A DNA stretch of 64,000 bases from Bacteroidales bacterium (GTDB taxonomy: Bacteria > Bacteroidota > Bacteroidia > Bacteroidales > Bacteroidaceae). Made by a program: the position numbers and the translations under genes. Below the pieces are notes generated by a model. The model made no database searches. It had not been told where the DNA came from and saw nothing but the letters and a program-made list of their open reading frames with translations. Below, piece by piece: positions 38,817 through 47,698 of this stretch (position 1 is the first letter of the stretch; every line of letters starts with the position of its first letter). The stretch lies in NCBI GenBank assembly GCA_015060885.1, contig SUXO01000001.1:62001-126000 (forward strand), given 5' to 3'.

Positions 38817-39047
38817 TTGGTTCGCTTTTCTATCAGCACTCCACGCGGCAACATATTAACGTTGCTACGCGTGACTATTGCTGAAAAGCTCACCGATAAT
38901 TAGTTGTCATTGGCTCGCTTTTCTATCCGCATCCGCTGAAAAGCTCACCGATAATTAGTTGTCATTGGTTCGCTTTTCTATCAGCACTCCACGCGGCAAC
39001 ATATTAACGTTGCTACGCGTGACTATTGCTGAAAAGCTCACCGATAA
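38817..39047. repeat. Three tandem palindromic repeats between proA and the 1308-aa gene
   Basis: Two identical 83-bp units (38817-38899 and 38965-39047) flank a 45-bp shortened unit (38910-38954) that lacks the centre and has one or two changed bases. All three are joined by the same 10-bp linker TTAGTTGTCA. Each full unit folds on itself: GCTTTTC pairs with GAAAAGC at the base, and GCGGCAAC/GTTGCTACGC stands near the tip around ATATTAAC. The units fill the whole convergent gap. They may serve as terminators or be a REP/MITE-like element. Confidence 0.9.
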
Positions 39048-39061
39048 CAAAACAGGTTTTG

Positions 39062-42000
39062 CTATTCAAAGAAACGGAAAGTATCGTACCACTTTATCTT
39101 CTTCTTTGCAAGTTCGCTGCCCTGTTTTTCGGCAAGGCGGTACCAGCGTGCGGCGGCAAACTCGTTTTTCTTTGTTCCGCGCCCCTTTTCGTAGCAGTAT
39201 GCTACACGTTCCATTGCTTTGGGGTGCCGTTGGTTTGCAGCCTCGTGGTACCAGTGGAATGCTCTCTTACGGCTCTTTTTGACATATGTGCCCTTCTCGT
39301 GGAATTGCGCCAACTTGAACTGTGCCTCTCTGTGTCCGGCCTTTGCGGCGCGGGTGTAGTAGTCGCCGGCAGGGCTTTTGCGCATTTTTCGTTTGCTTAA
39401 TCCGGCTGCAATATCCTCCTTTTCCTTTATTTGGCCAAGTATAAAGAGGGCAACGGGCTCCTCCTGTCCGGCAGCCTTCATATACCAATTGTAAGCGACA
39501 GCGCTGTCCGGTTTCACTCCAATGCCTTTCATATAGCAGTCGGCAAGTATGGTCTGCGATGCAGCGTAACCGTTCTCGGCCGAAAGGGTGTAGTATTTTA
39601 TTGCAAGCGAGTCGTTTTTGTGCGTTCCCACTCCGTGCATATAACAGCTTGCAAGGTTGTGCAGGGCTGCCTTGTTGCCCAGGTTTGCTGCTTTGCGGAA
39701 ATTTGTGAATCCTTTGATGCTGTCCTGTTCGGTGCCCAGGCCAAGCATAATGCAGACAGCTGTGTTGAAAACCGCGTCGGGGTAGCCGAGTGCAGCAGCC
39801 TCGCTGAACAGTTTGAAGGCCTCATTATACTCTTTTTCGCGGAACAGTTTGCGCCCCTCTTCGTTTTTCAGGAAGCAGTGGGCAAGCAGTTCGGGAGTGT
39901 CTATTCCTGTTATGGGCCTGATGGTGCGTTCTGCTTCGTTCCTCTGTTTCACAAGGTCGTCTATGCGGCGTGTGAACATTGTGCTGTCGGTGCTGTAAAA
40001 TGTGCCGTCGGCATATCCCTCGACATTTACATCTATGCTCCTGGCTGTGGAGTTATTGTATAGCTCAACCTTAATTTTACCATCAATGGCTGTTGCCTGC
40101 GGAACCCACAAAAGGGTACGGCGATAGTCGCGCACGCTGCTGTCGGGGCGTAGTGTGCTGTAATCGGGGGCATAGAACTGCTTGCTTTGGGTGTAACCGT
40201 ACACAAGTGTGTAGCGGGCACTGCTGCTGTGCGACAGTTGCGGTATAAGGCTGCCGGCCCTCTCTTTTTCGCTGTTGGGTATGAAGCAGGCGACATAGTT
40301 GGGCATTTCATCGTCTTGTGCATTTTTGCTCTTCCTCTCGAAGGTTATTGCATCGGGCGCATCGTCTATATCCCAGTTTCTGGGCGGTATGCCTGTTTTT
40401 TGTGTAAACAGGTGGTAGAATGTGGAATAGTCGTAAGTCTTTATACTTTTAGTGTTTCCGCTCTGGACCCTTTTTCCGTTGTATAGTTTGCGCGTGTTTT
40501 CATCGGAGCGTATCACAATCTCCTTGAAGTCCAGCATTTTGGAAACATTCACGCCGGCGGTGTACTCTTCGTTGCTGCGTGGTATGCTGTCGGTGTGGTA
40601 TTCTCCGTCGAGAACCATACCTTGTATCCAATAACACCAGTTGAGGTTGTGCCGCCAGAATGCACTGCGCATAATGTCGACCGCGGTGAGAGTGTTGTGG
40701 TAGGCAGGGTCCTGAATGAGAAAGCTGCTCTGTCTCCTTATCTTGTTCATTCCACCAAAAACATCGACTACAATGCCATTGCCGCCGCTATTTAATCCAC
40801 CGTTGCTGCCCATAACGTACCGGTCGAACGATGAAAGAGTGGGCGCACCGAGCGAATACTCTTTTATACCATAGGGTGTGGAGTGGTCGAAAATGTGGTT
40901 TACAAAAGGGGATTCATAGTGACCGTATGAGCGGTAGCCGGTGGGGTCCCACGGGTCTATGCGGTTGGTGAGGTATGTGACATCCTGGGCATACTCCCAC
41001 TCGTCGAGGAAGTCGAGGCGCATTTCACTGCGTGGCGGGCGGTAGTTGCTGCTGCGTTTCTTTTTCGACACCACCTCGACCTGTGTGAGCAGGTATTCAA
41101 AGGGGTTTATCCTTATAATCTCCTCTCTCGCCTCTTTCAGCCTCTCCTGCGTAAGTGCTTTTCCTGTGTTGCGCTCCCAATAGTCGTACAGGCGCATGGC
41201 GGGCGAAAAATAGCGGTCGAGGTTGAATGCGAATATGCTGTCTTTGGTCGAAAGCGAGTTGAGTGCAGGGGTGAGCTTTGCCACTTTCTTACCATAGAAA
41301 TCCTTTGTGTTCAGGCGAAATTCTCCCTTTTCATCGGTCTTGAAATCATATTTGGTGACATTGCTGTCGCGGTAGGTAATCTCGAACTTTACCCTGCTGT
41401 CGGGTATGGTTGTAACAATGTATTTGTCGAGCTTGCCTATCCTGCGGTTGGGTTTCTTCTTTATGAACCTCCCGTTTACGGTTATCCCTTTTTCAATGGG
41501 CTCGGCAAGGTCGGCAAATCTGTTGCACAGTTTGCTCCAATCGTACGATGTCCAGCCGTGGGTGAGCATTACAAGGTCGAGTTCACGTATGCGGTTCCCG
41601 TTTGCGGGGTTAAAGTAGCGTGCAGCATCGGGGATGTACCCTTTTACTTCGCTGCCGAGCAGCATATAGGTGTATATGTTGTAGCTGTACGATGTTGTCA
41701 GCGGTGTGTCGGCATCGGTTACTGCGAGCGAGAAGTTGCCGCCTGTGAGGGGGGTACCATCCTCGCGTTCGATGCTCAATGTGATTTTCCCGTGCGGTGT
41801 CGCTTGCAAGTTGTCGAGCGGACGGTCATTGCTCTTCACCAACAGCCTGGCAGTGGGGCGGTCATCGACAATTGTTCCGTCGTGGGTAACGAAGAACATT
41901 CTTTCGGCAAGAGGCAAGCCTTCGCCTGCAAAGAGTATCACGCGGTTTACACCTTCGGGCAATGTGTTGCGGTCTATGGCAAAATAGACACTCTTTTCAT

Positions 42001-42988
42001 TCGATGAGAAGCGTTCGTAGAAATTGGTCTTTCCGCGGTGGACCGCAGCACAACCCAGTTCCACCGGCGATACGATGGTATTCTTCACGGAAATACCTAT
42101 GGTGCTGCTGTTGTGGTCGAGTGTTATTGCAACCCCCTCGCTCTCGGCTTCGGGGAGGCGGAATTTCTTTTTGTTGCCGTGAATGGCTGCGCTGTATTTT
42201 ACCCCTTTCTGCGGGTTCAAAAGGAATGTGCCCTTTCCCATATGTTCGGGTGTGGCGGTAAAGAGCTCGTCTCCATCGGCAAACACGGTTATGCTTTTCC
42301 CGCTGTTTATGCCGTCGGGCCCGAAGATTTCATAGGCTACACGTGTTTCCACACCTTCGAGAAGGTGTCCTCCTTCGGGGTAGAATTTGATATCCCATTC
42401 GGGCAGTTTGCCGTTCTCCCATCGCATTTTACGGTCGAGGCCTGTAACGCTGCTGTCCTTGTCGATATCGACCAGGAACGCCCTGCGTCTGTCGAGCATA
42501 TTGCGGAATGTGTAATCGCCGTTCTTCACCTTGTCGAACACGGGGAATACGCGGCTGAACACTGCATCCTTGCCGCGGTTGAGCATATATCTTGTGTAGG
42601 AACGCACCTCGTAATAACCCGACAGCAGCTGCTCGTTGAGCTCAAAGGAGCCGTCGCAGGTTCCGTTGTCGTCTATCTTGTATTTCTGTGTGCGCACCAC
42701 ATACCCTTCGGGTGCCACAAGTTCCACATACAGCACACGGCTTATAGTGGTGGGAGTGTCCTGTGTGCCGCTTGTCACGTAGGCTTTGAACCAGATGCTC
42801 TCGCCCAGGTAGTAGCTGTTATTGTCGAAATGGAGGTATACACGCTCTTCGGGGAACAGTTCCTGTTTTATAACCGACCGCACAACAAGGTTGTCGAGCG
42901 TGTTGCGCAGGGTGCTGTCCTTCTTCTCTTGTGCTGTTGCCGCCAGAGTGGCGAGCAACAGGATGTATGTAAGCAATCTCTTCATCAT
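39062..42988 (-). CDS. Large envelope protein: MG2-like and TonB-plug-like domains plus Sel1 repeats
   Basis: 1308 aa, with a signal peptide MMKRLLTYILLLATLAATAQ. The N-terminal part (about 40-160) looks like a macroglobulin MG2 domain (ERVYLHFDNNSYYLGESIWFKAYV). The middle (about 390-760) has carboxypeptidase-like beta domains and a plug-like NGGLNSGGNGIVVDVFGG stretch, as in other Bacteroidetes MG2/plug proteins. Residues about 1025-1300 are Sel1/TPR-like repeats (AAALGYPDAVFNTAVCIMLG; AAKAGHREAQFKLAQF). The mix suggests a periplasmic or outer-membrane scaffold. It is 7 bp after the M56 gene in the BlaI-type operon, so it is probably the output of that sensor. Function unknown. Confidence 0.75.
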   Translation of the reverse strand: MMKRLLTYILLLATLAATAQEKKDSTLRNTLDNLVVRSVIKQELFPEERVYLHFDNNSYYLGESIWFKAYVTSGTQDTPTTISRVLYVELVAPEGYVVRTQKYKIDDNGTCDGSFELNEQLLSGYYEVRSYTRYMLNRGKDAVFSRVFPVFDKVKNGDYTFRNMLDRRRAFLVDIDKDSSVTGLDRKMRWENGKLPEWDIKFYPEGGHLLEGVETRVAYEIFGPDGINSGKSITVFADGDELFTATPEHMGKGTFLLNPQKGVKYSAAIHGNKKKFRLPEAESEGVAITLDHNSSTIGISVKNTIVSPVELGCAAVHRGKTNFYERFSSNEKSVYFAIDRNTLPEGVNRVILFAGEGLPLAERMFFVTHDGTIVDDRPTARLLVKSNDRPLDNLQATPHGKITLSIEREDGTPLTGGNFSLAVTDADTPLTTSYSYNIYTYMLLGSEVKGYIPDAARYFNPANGNRIRELDLVMLTHGWTSYDWSKLCNRFADLAEPIEKGITVNGRFIKKKPNRRIGKLDKYIVTTIPDSRVKFEITYRDSNVTKYDFKTDEKGEFRLNTKDFYGKKVAKLTPALNSLSTKDSIFAFNLDRYFSPAMRLYDYWERNTGKALTQERLKEAREEIIRINPFEYLLTQVEVVSKKKRSSNYRPPRSEMRLDFLDEWEYAQDVTYLTNRIDPWDPTGYRSYGHYESPFVNHIFDHSTPYGIKEYSLGAPTLSSFDRYVMGSNGGLNSGGNGIVVDVFGGMNKIRRQSSFLIQDPAYHNTLTAVDIMRSAFWRHNLNWCYWIQGMVLDGEYHTDSIPRSNEEYTAGVNVSKMLDFKEIVIRSDENTRKLYNGKRVQSGNTKSIKTYDYSTFYHLFTQKTGIPPRNWDIDDAPDAITFERKSKNAQDDEMPNYVACFIPNSEKERAGSLIPQLSHSSSARYTLVYGYTQSKQFYAPDYSTLRPDSSVRDYRRTLLWVPQATAIDGKIKVELYNNSTARSIDVNVEGYADGTFYSTDSTMFTRRIDDLVKQRNEAERTIRPITGIDTPELLAHCFLKNEEGRKLFREKEYNEAFKLFSEAAALGYPDAVFNTAVCIMLGLGTEQDSIKGFTNFRKAANLGNKAALHNLASCYMHGVGTHKNDSLAIKYYTLSAENGYAASQTILADCYMKGIGVKPDSAVAYNWYMKAAGQEEPVALFILGQIKEKEDIAAGLSKRKMRKSPAGDYYTRAAKAGHREAQFKLAQFHEKGTYVKKSRKRAFHWYHEAANQRHPKAMERVAYCYEKGRGTKKNEFAAARWYRLAEKQGSELAKKKIKWYDTFRFFE

Positions 42989-42995
42989 ATTGCTG

Positions 42996-44480
42996 TCAGT
43001 TTATGGGTGTTGAACCTACAAGCATCGGTCGTCTGCTTGTCTGCTGTGTTTCTGCTTTGCCGTGCCGGTATATTATGTGTGCATCGTATATGGTGTTGGC
43101 CTTTTCACCGTCCACTATTGCCGAAGCCCACTCTTTCTGCTTTATGTACTCCTCGGCAGAGGCTATCATAGCCGAGCGTATGAGCTCTATGTTGTCGACA
43201 ATGTTTTCGTTGCTTGTATTAAGCGATATGTCGCACCCTTTTATTGCAATGTCGCCGGCTTGTCCGTTATTGTCGGCAATGAATGATGCTCTCACGCTGC
43301 ATCTCCTAATATCGCTTTTTGCGATGCCCGGTGCTGTATCATTGTCTTGCAAGTTCATATATCCGTAATATGTTTCACTTGCATACCTAATGGCTGTTAC
43401 GCTCTCTTGCGGTGTCGTAGCCTTCTCTGTTGTAGCAGGTGCTGTGGCTGTTATGGTGTCGGTTGGCTGTTGCACTGCCTTTGTGGCAACCGTGGCTCTT
43501 TTTTTCTTTTTCGTTGGTACCGGGGGCGGGGGAACGGTTGTCCGGGCTGTTACAATTGGCGCAGTTTCTTCCTTTGTATGGGTTGCCGCAACGTCGGCTG
43601 TTACCTCTTTGTAGCTGTATATATATTGTGGCTTGGCAAACAACAACAGCAACAGCGATGTTGCGGGTATAAGGTAGAGCCACTTGGCGAGCCTGGCTCT
43701 GTCCGACTCTTTGCGTGCCATCATTGTAATTCTTTTGCGCACGCTGCTCTGGCTGAACCTGTTTATGAGTTGTGTGCCCGCGTTGCTTGCCGCCTTTTTG
43801 AGTATGAGCAACTGGTAGTCGCGTGCATTGTCGCTGTGCTCCATAACATATCGGTCGGCTTCGTATTCGTGTATCTCCTTTATGTCGTTTTCGAGCATAT
43901 ATATAAATGGGTTGAACCATTGGAACGCTTTTACTGCGGCAAGCAGCAGTATGTCCAGCGAGTGGCGGTGGAGTATGTGCCCCTCTTCGTGCAGGAGAAT
44001 CTCTTTTCCACACTCGTTATAGTCGCTTTCCGAAATTACAATATGGTTGAACCAACTGAAAGGGGCAACAGTGTCGGCGTGGCAGTGTATTATGGCTTTT
44101 CCACGCTGTTCGGTCCACAGTGTTCCGCGTCTTATGGCAGTGGCGGCCTTTGTGATACCCATTGCTGTTCCCAAAAGAGTGAAAGCTACCCCGGCAAGGT
44201 ATATTGCAAGGATAATGTTTTCCCATTCTATGGCGGTTGTGGCTCCTTGAATTGCTGTTGTTGCAATGTTGGTGCCTGCAACGATGTTTGCCGGTGCTTC
44301 CATTACAACGGTAAAGTGTATTTCGGCCCACGGCAGCAGTGCCGACACTACCACCGTGCCAAGCAACAGCAGGCGGTTGAGCGATGCAAATGTCTCCTTG
44401 CGCAGCAGCAACGTGAAAGGAATGTAAAGCACCGCAAGGCAGATGGTCCATTTGATTATATATACAAGGAATGCGCTCAT
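42996..44480 (-). CDS. M56 (BlaR1/MecR1-like) membrane metallopeptidase
   Basis: 494 aa. The N-terminal 110 residues hold three hydrophobic helices, then the zinc protease motif HEEGHILHRHSLD lies near residue 160 with a distal Glu in EIHEYEADRYV, and a fourth helix follows (WLYLIPATSLLLLLF, about 265). The rest is periplasmic, with a Pro/Lys-rich linker (TTVPPPPVPTKKKKRA) and no penicillin-binding sensor domain, so it does not look like a beta-lactam receptor. By analogy with BlaR1 it should cleave or inactivate the BlaI-type repressor encoded 21 bp upstream. The signal it senses is unknown. Confidence 0.88.
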   Translation of the reverse strand: MSAFLVYIIKWTICLAVLYIPFTLLLRKETFASLNRLLLLGTVVVSALLPWAEIHFTVVMEAPANIVAGTNIATTAIQGATTAIEWENIILAIYLAGVAFTLLGTAMGITKAATAIRRGTLWTEQRGKAIIHCHADTVAPFSWFNHIVISESDYNECGKEILLHEEGHILHRHSLDILLLAAVKAFQWFNPFIYMLENDIKEIHEYEADRYVMEHSDNARDYQLLILKKAASNAGTQLINRFSQSSVRKRITMMARKESDRARLAKWLYLIPATSLLLLLFAKPQYIYSYKEVTADVAATHTKEETAPIVTARTTVPPPPVPTKKKKRATVATKAVQQPTDTITATAPATTEKATTPQESVTAIRYASETYYGYMNLQDNDTAPGIAKSDIRRCSVRASFIADNNGQAGDIAIKGCDISLNTSNENIVDNIELIRSAMIASAEEYIKQKEWASAIVDGEKANTIYDAHIIYRHGKAETQQTSRRPMLVGSTPIN

Positions 44481-44501
44481 CGCTTCTCTCTTTTTCGTGG
44501 G

Positions 44502-44879
44502 TTACTGTTTTTGTATAATTTCCAACAACTCTTTTATCTCATCCTCGCTCAACTGCTCCTTTTCGACAAAGAACTTTACCAGCGAGGAGCCCGACCCTCC
44601 GAAGAACGAATCCTTAACCTCGCTCATTACCTGGTTGGTATATTGCTCCTTGCTTACAAGGGGGTAGTAAGTGTGTGTCTTGCCGGTGAGTTTGCGGAAA
44701 TCGACAAACCCTTTGTTCAGCAGTATTTTAAGGAAAGTGGATATGGTGGTGTAGGCGGGTTTGGGCGCGGGGTAACGTGCTATGATATCGTGAATACAGC
44801 CGCCTTCGGGCAATTCCCACAGGGCGTTCATTACCTGCATTTCGGCTTTTGTAAGTGTGTCGAATTTCTTTTTGCTCAT
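44502..44879 (-). CDS. BlaI/MecI-family transcriptional repressor
   Basis: 125-aa winged-helix repressor. The N-terminal DNA-binding half (FDTLTKAEMQVMNALWELPEG; YTTISTFLKILLNKGFVDF) is followed by a dimerisation half (YPLVSKEQYTNQVMSEVKDSFFGGSGSSLVKFF) containing the region cut in relatives. First gene of the operon with the M56 peptidase and the 1308-aa protein, and probably autoregulated through the tandem dyads in its promoter. No beta-lactamase gene is near. Confidence 0.93.
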   Translation of the reverse strand: MSKKKFDTLTKAEMQVMNALWELPEGGCIHDIIARYPAPKPAYTTISTFLKILLNKGFVDFRKLTGKTHTYYPLVSKEQYTNQVMSEVKDSFFGGSGSSLVKFFVEKEQLSEDEIKELLEIIQKQ

Positions 44880-44904
44880 ATCGTGATATATTTTCCGGTT
44901 GCGG

Positions 44905-44952
44905 CAAATATATTACGAAGTTTTTAGAAATCTAAACTTTTAGAAATTAAAA
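44905..44952 (-). promoter_or_regulatory. Promoter of the BlaI-type operon with two putative operators
   Basis: The minus strand reads TATATTTG (44905-44912), a -7 box 26 bp before the repressor start. On the upstream side lie two related near-palindromes starting 16 bp apart: TTTAGAAATCTAAA (44923-44936) and TTTAGAAATTAAAA (44939-44952). They cover the -33 region, a good place for a repressor dimer pair. Confidence 0.5.
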
Positions 44953-45011
44953 ATGTGAAGAACGTGCTTTTTTAACTTTCATTATTAGTAATAGGGACTT
45001 GCCGACACAAA

Positions 45012-45068
45012 ATCATCGGAACTGTCGGCAACAGTCGCGCAGTGTAATAAGAGCCTCCGGGCCCATAT
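45012..45068 (-). repeat. Left direct repeat (orphan wbqC 3' end)
   Basis: Identical over 57 bp to 50186-50242 except C45058 versus A50232. On the minus strand it still reads MGPEALITLRDCCRQFR and a stop; the difference is CCG versus CCT, both proline. It ends 10 bp before the stop codon of the O-antigen-ligase-like gene. Confidence 0.95.
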
Positions 45069-45078
45069 AATGTGTAAT

Positions 45079-46641
45079 TTACATATTTATAAATATAAGT
45101 TCATTTATTACATCTTTAATTATATTATCAATTTGTTTTGAAGGAACTTTAATTCTTTTGGTTAATATGATATTGCCTACATTGATTAAATTGTTTGTAT
45201 CGCAATTTATTTTGTAAATTAAAAACTGTTTATATAGTGGAATAAAGCGATTTGGACACATTTTTTGCGCTTTAGAATAATGAAGAATGGCATTATTATA
45301 TTGATGCTGTTTTTTATATATATCACCCAATAGTAGCTCTAAATCATAATCAGCCCAGTATTTCCTACATATCAACGCTGTTTCAAGAGACCTATTATAA
45401 TCTTCATAAAGATATAATTTTACAGAATAGTTATATAGAAAATATGGGTCATTTCCAAGTATTGACATCAAAGAGTCATATTTTGATATAAATGTATCCT
45501 TTTTAGAGGTTATATAGGCGATTTTACACCATTCTTTTTCTGCAGATATTCGTTCGATTATACGATATAGTACAATTGAAGAAAGACAAAATAATATAAT
45601 GATAAATGGATATTTGATTATGTTTTTTTTGATAAAACGAAATTTATACGCATTGTGAATTAAAATATAACTATTTATCGCAATTATAATCCAAGTAAAA
45701 GGATAGTATAGTGGATAAGAAAAGGCTCCTAAAACACCTATTGTTGCAATAGAAACAAGTGCATACATTCCGATACTTGATGGTGATTTTTTATAGCAAT
45801 GTATCATAAGACCGATGAAAATACATAATATAATCAATCCGATTATTCCGAAACATATACATATTGCAAAAAAATCATTGAATACGTGTTTTACATTGTC
45901 TGCTAATAAAGAAATATTATTGTTTGAATTTTTTGTCAACCATTCTGCTTGAAAATCCATATAATGCGCAGAAATGCCATTAAAGCCATAGCCTATTATC
46001 GGGTGCTTCTTAATCATTTCCCAAGCACTGCATAGTATCAATAAACGCCCATCTGCAGAATCTTTTTTTATAAAATACATTATCGGTAAAAGGACTATAC
46101 AGAAACAGAGAAACAACCATTGTAACCACTTCCTATACTTCTTATTAAAAACCCAAACGGAGCATGGAACAAATATTCCTGCAATTATTCCCGACCGAGA
46201 TCCAGAAAGTATTAAAGCGGTGCATATAATAGCAAATAAAGAAAGCGATAATAGTTTATGGAAGTTTTTTTTACTTATTTGTATGAGGTAGAGGCAATAA
46301 GGAGTACTTATGCTTAAACATGCAGCCAAACCTGCCGGATTGTCAAATCCTCCAACAATTTGAGGTGGAGTTTTAAATTGAAATAATTGAATTATAGCAT
46401 AAATAGATTGGCAAAAACAAATAAATACCACTGCTATAATCAAATATTTTTCATATATTTTTATTTGTTTCTTTAATAATACGATAATACATCCAATCAT
46501 ATTGCCAACAGTAACAAGACCTAATGTATATAACCATTTTGTCAGTATCTGCGTATCCGTCATTTGGGAGCTATATAGGAATGTTGCAAATATAGATAGG
46601 GTTAAAAAATATAACAGTTGTATTATTTGTATAACCATCAT
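45079..46641 (-). CDS. O-antigen-ligase-like (Wzy_C) membrane protein with TPR tail
   Basis: 520 aa, AT-rich. About ten to twelve hydrophobic helices fill residues 1-380. The Wzy_C signature region DGRLLILCSAWEMIKKHPIIGYG lies near residue 197 at the start of the large periplasmic loop. The C-terminal 120 residues are soluble, with TPR-like helices (LELLLGDIYKKQHQYNNAILHYSKAQ). Such proteins join a glycan to an acceptor (LPS core, or protein in PglL-type enzymes). No glycan locus is adjacent inside the island, so the acceptor is unknown and a peptide or protein target is only a guess. Last gene of the island run, 8 bp after the ATPase gene. Confidence 0.8.
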   Translation of the reverse strand: MMVIQIIQLLYFLTLSIFATFLYSSQMTDTQILTKWLYTLGLVTVGNMIGCIIVLLKKQIKIYEKYLIIAVVFICFCQSIYAIIQLFQFKTPPQIVGGFDNPAGLAACLSISTPYCLYLIQISKKNFHKLLSLSLFAIICTALILSGSRSGIIAGIFVPCSVWVFNKKYRKWLQWLFLCFCIVLLPIMYFIKKDSADGRLLILCSAWEMIKKHPIIGYGFNGISAHYMDFQAEWLTKNSNNNISLLADNVKHVFNDFFAICICFGIIGLIILCIFIGLMIHCYKKSPSSIGMYALVSIATIGVLGAFSYPLYYPFTWIIIAINSYILIHNAYKFRFIKKNIIKYPFIIILFCLSSIVLYRIIERISAEKEWCKIAYITSKKDTFISKYDSLMSILGNDPYFLYNYSVKLYLYEDYNRSLETALICRKYWADYDLELLLGDIYKKQHQYNNAILHYSKAQKMCPNRFIPLYKQFLIYKINCDTNNLINVGNIILTKRIKVPSKQIDNIIKDVINELIFINM

Positions 46642-46649
46642 TATTGTAT

Positions 46650-47369
46650 TTATCTTAACAGCTCATTGATTATTTTATTGTAATTTAATATAAAATATTT
46701 AGTAAAACAAAATTGTTCTGTATTTTCATAGTTGGTAAGTTCCAAACCGTAGTTTGTTATTTTGTATATTTCAGCACCAGGGTATGCAAGTAAAATTGGT
46801 GAATGTGTCGCAATTATAAATTGTGAATTGTTTTTTTCTAATTCTTTTATTTTTACAATCAATTTAAAAATACTTGATAATGATAATCCTGATTCTGGTT
46901 CATCAAAAATATATAAGCCATTGCCCGATAATCTATTTAATACAACTCCAAGAAAGCCTTCTCCATGGGAACGCTTGTGGAGTGCACCACCATAATTTTT
47001 TAATAATTTAAATCCATCTGTTATTCTATCGATTTCAGTTGCGATATTATAAAAACTTTCTGCTCTTAAAAAATACCCATCTTTATTCCTAATAGTTCCT
47101 CTCGTTAATTTAATATCGCGATACAAGGTTGAGTGAGTGTTCTGTGTTTGATAGTTTAAGAACAAACTTCCCCCCTCTGGATTAAAGCCTGCACGTATCG
47201 CAATAGCTTCAATTAAAGTGGATTTACCAGTACCATTCTCACCAATAATAAAGGTCACATTATTATTGAATTCAAATTCGTTTAAGTTTCGAATTGCAGG
47301 AATATTATATGGGTATTCCAAACGTTCTGATATCTGTTTTTCGTTGGTTATCTTTTTTATGTAAATCAT
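46650..47369 (-). CDS. ABC-type AAA ATPase (COG3910-like)
   Basis: 239-aa soluble ATPase of the SMC/ABC class. Walker A is GENGTGKSTLIEAIA near residue 43, the signature region is KRSHGEGFLGVVLNRL, Walker B is GLYIFDEPESGLSLSS near residue 152, and the switch His is in FIIATHSPILLAYPG. It lacks membrane segments and coiled coils, so it is not a transporter by itself. The family is common as a stand-alone gene of unknown role; relatives with nuclease partners act in phage defence. The start overlaps the upstream small gene by 4 bp, tying it to the two small proteins. Confidence 0.9.
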   Translation of the reverse strand: MIYIKKITNEKQISERLEYPYNIPAIRNLNEFEFNNNVTFIIGENGTGKSTLIEAIAIRAGFNPEGGSLFLNYQTQNTHSTLYRDIKLTRGTIRNKDGYFLRAESFYNIATEIDRITDGFKLLKNYGGALHKRSHGEGFLGVVLNRLSGNGLYIFDEPESGLSLSSIFKLIVKIKELEKNNSQFIIATHSPILLAYPGAEIYKITNYGLELTNYENTEQFCFTKYFILNYNKIINELLR

Positions 47370-47698
47370 TCTGAGATTAAACCCTTATCAAGTAATTCCT
47401 TTTTTAGTTTATAATATAATTCTAATTCAAGTTCTTGTTCTTGAATTGTATTATTTACATCACGAATGTTGGTAGGTGTTGAAATAACACTTTCGTCTAA
47501 TGTATCAAATGCTATTGTAATAACTTCATTGAGATTTAATTTTCTGTGCTCCCAAGAATAAAAAAGTGCATTTTCGTCCATTCCGTTAATGCTGATATTA
47601 AAATCCCCTTCTTTATTCGATATTATTATTCCAAAAGACCCGGATTTTAATGCTGCATAAATATTTTCTTCTCCGGCTTTTATTATAAAACCATTCAT
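47366..47698 (-). CDS. Small island protein, paralogue of its upstream neighbour
   Basis: 110 aa, not recognised. Predicted mostly beta (FIIKAGEENIYAALKSGSFGIIIS) with a charged C-terminal helix (ELELYYKLKKELLDKGL). It shares with the next protein the MNG start, a strand-rich front, an NEVITI/GDIIKI segment, a Thr-Pro patch and the same helix ending in KGL. No signal peptide, so cytosolic. Overlaps both neighbours by 4 bp. The pattern suggests a protein pair working with the ATPase encoded behind it. Confidence 0.7.
   Translation of the reverse strand: MNGFIIKAGEENIYAALKSGSFGIIISNKEGDFNISINGMDENALFYSWEHRKLNLNEVITIAFDTLDESVISTPTNIRDVNNTIQEQELELELYYKLKKELLDKGLISE

Noticed and set aside
37532-38893. 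453-codon minus-strand ORF opposite proA
   Set aside because: Complete antisense shadow of proA. It also runs into the repeat units downstream.
42038-43171. 377-codon plus-strand ORF opposite the 1308-aa gene
   Set aside because: Shadow frame; no family features, and it crosses two genes on the other strand.
39062-44879. Beta-lactam resistance operon
   Set aside because: No beta-lactamase gene, and the M56 protein lacks a penicillin-binding sensor domain.
43347-44927. 526-codon plus-strand ORF opposite the M56 and BlaI-type genes
   Set aside because: Antisense to two clear family members; the translation is Cys/Tyr-rich low-complexity with no motif.
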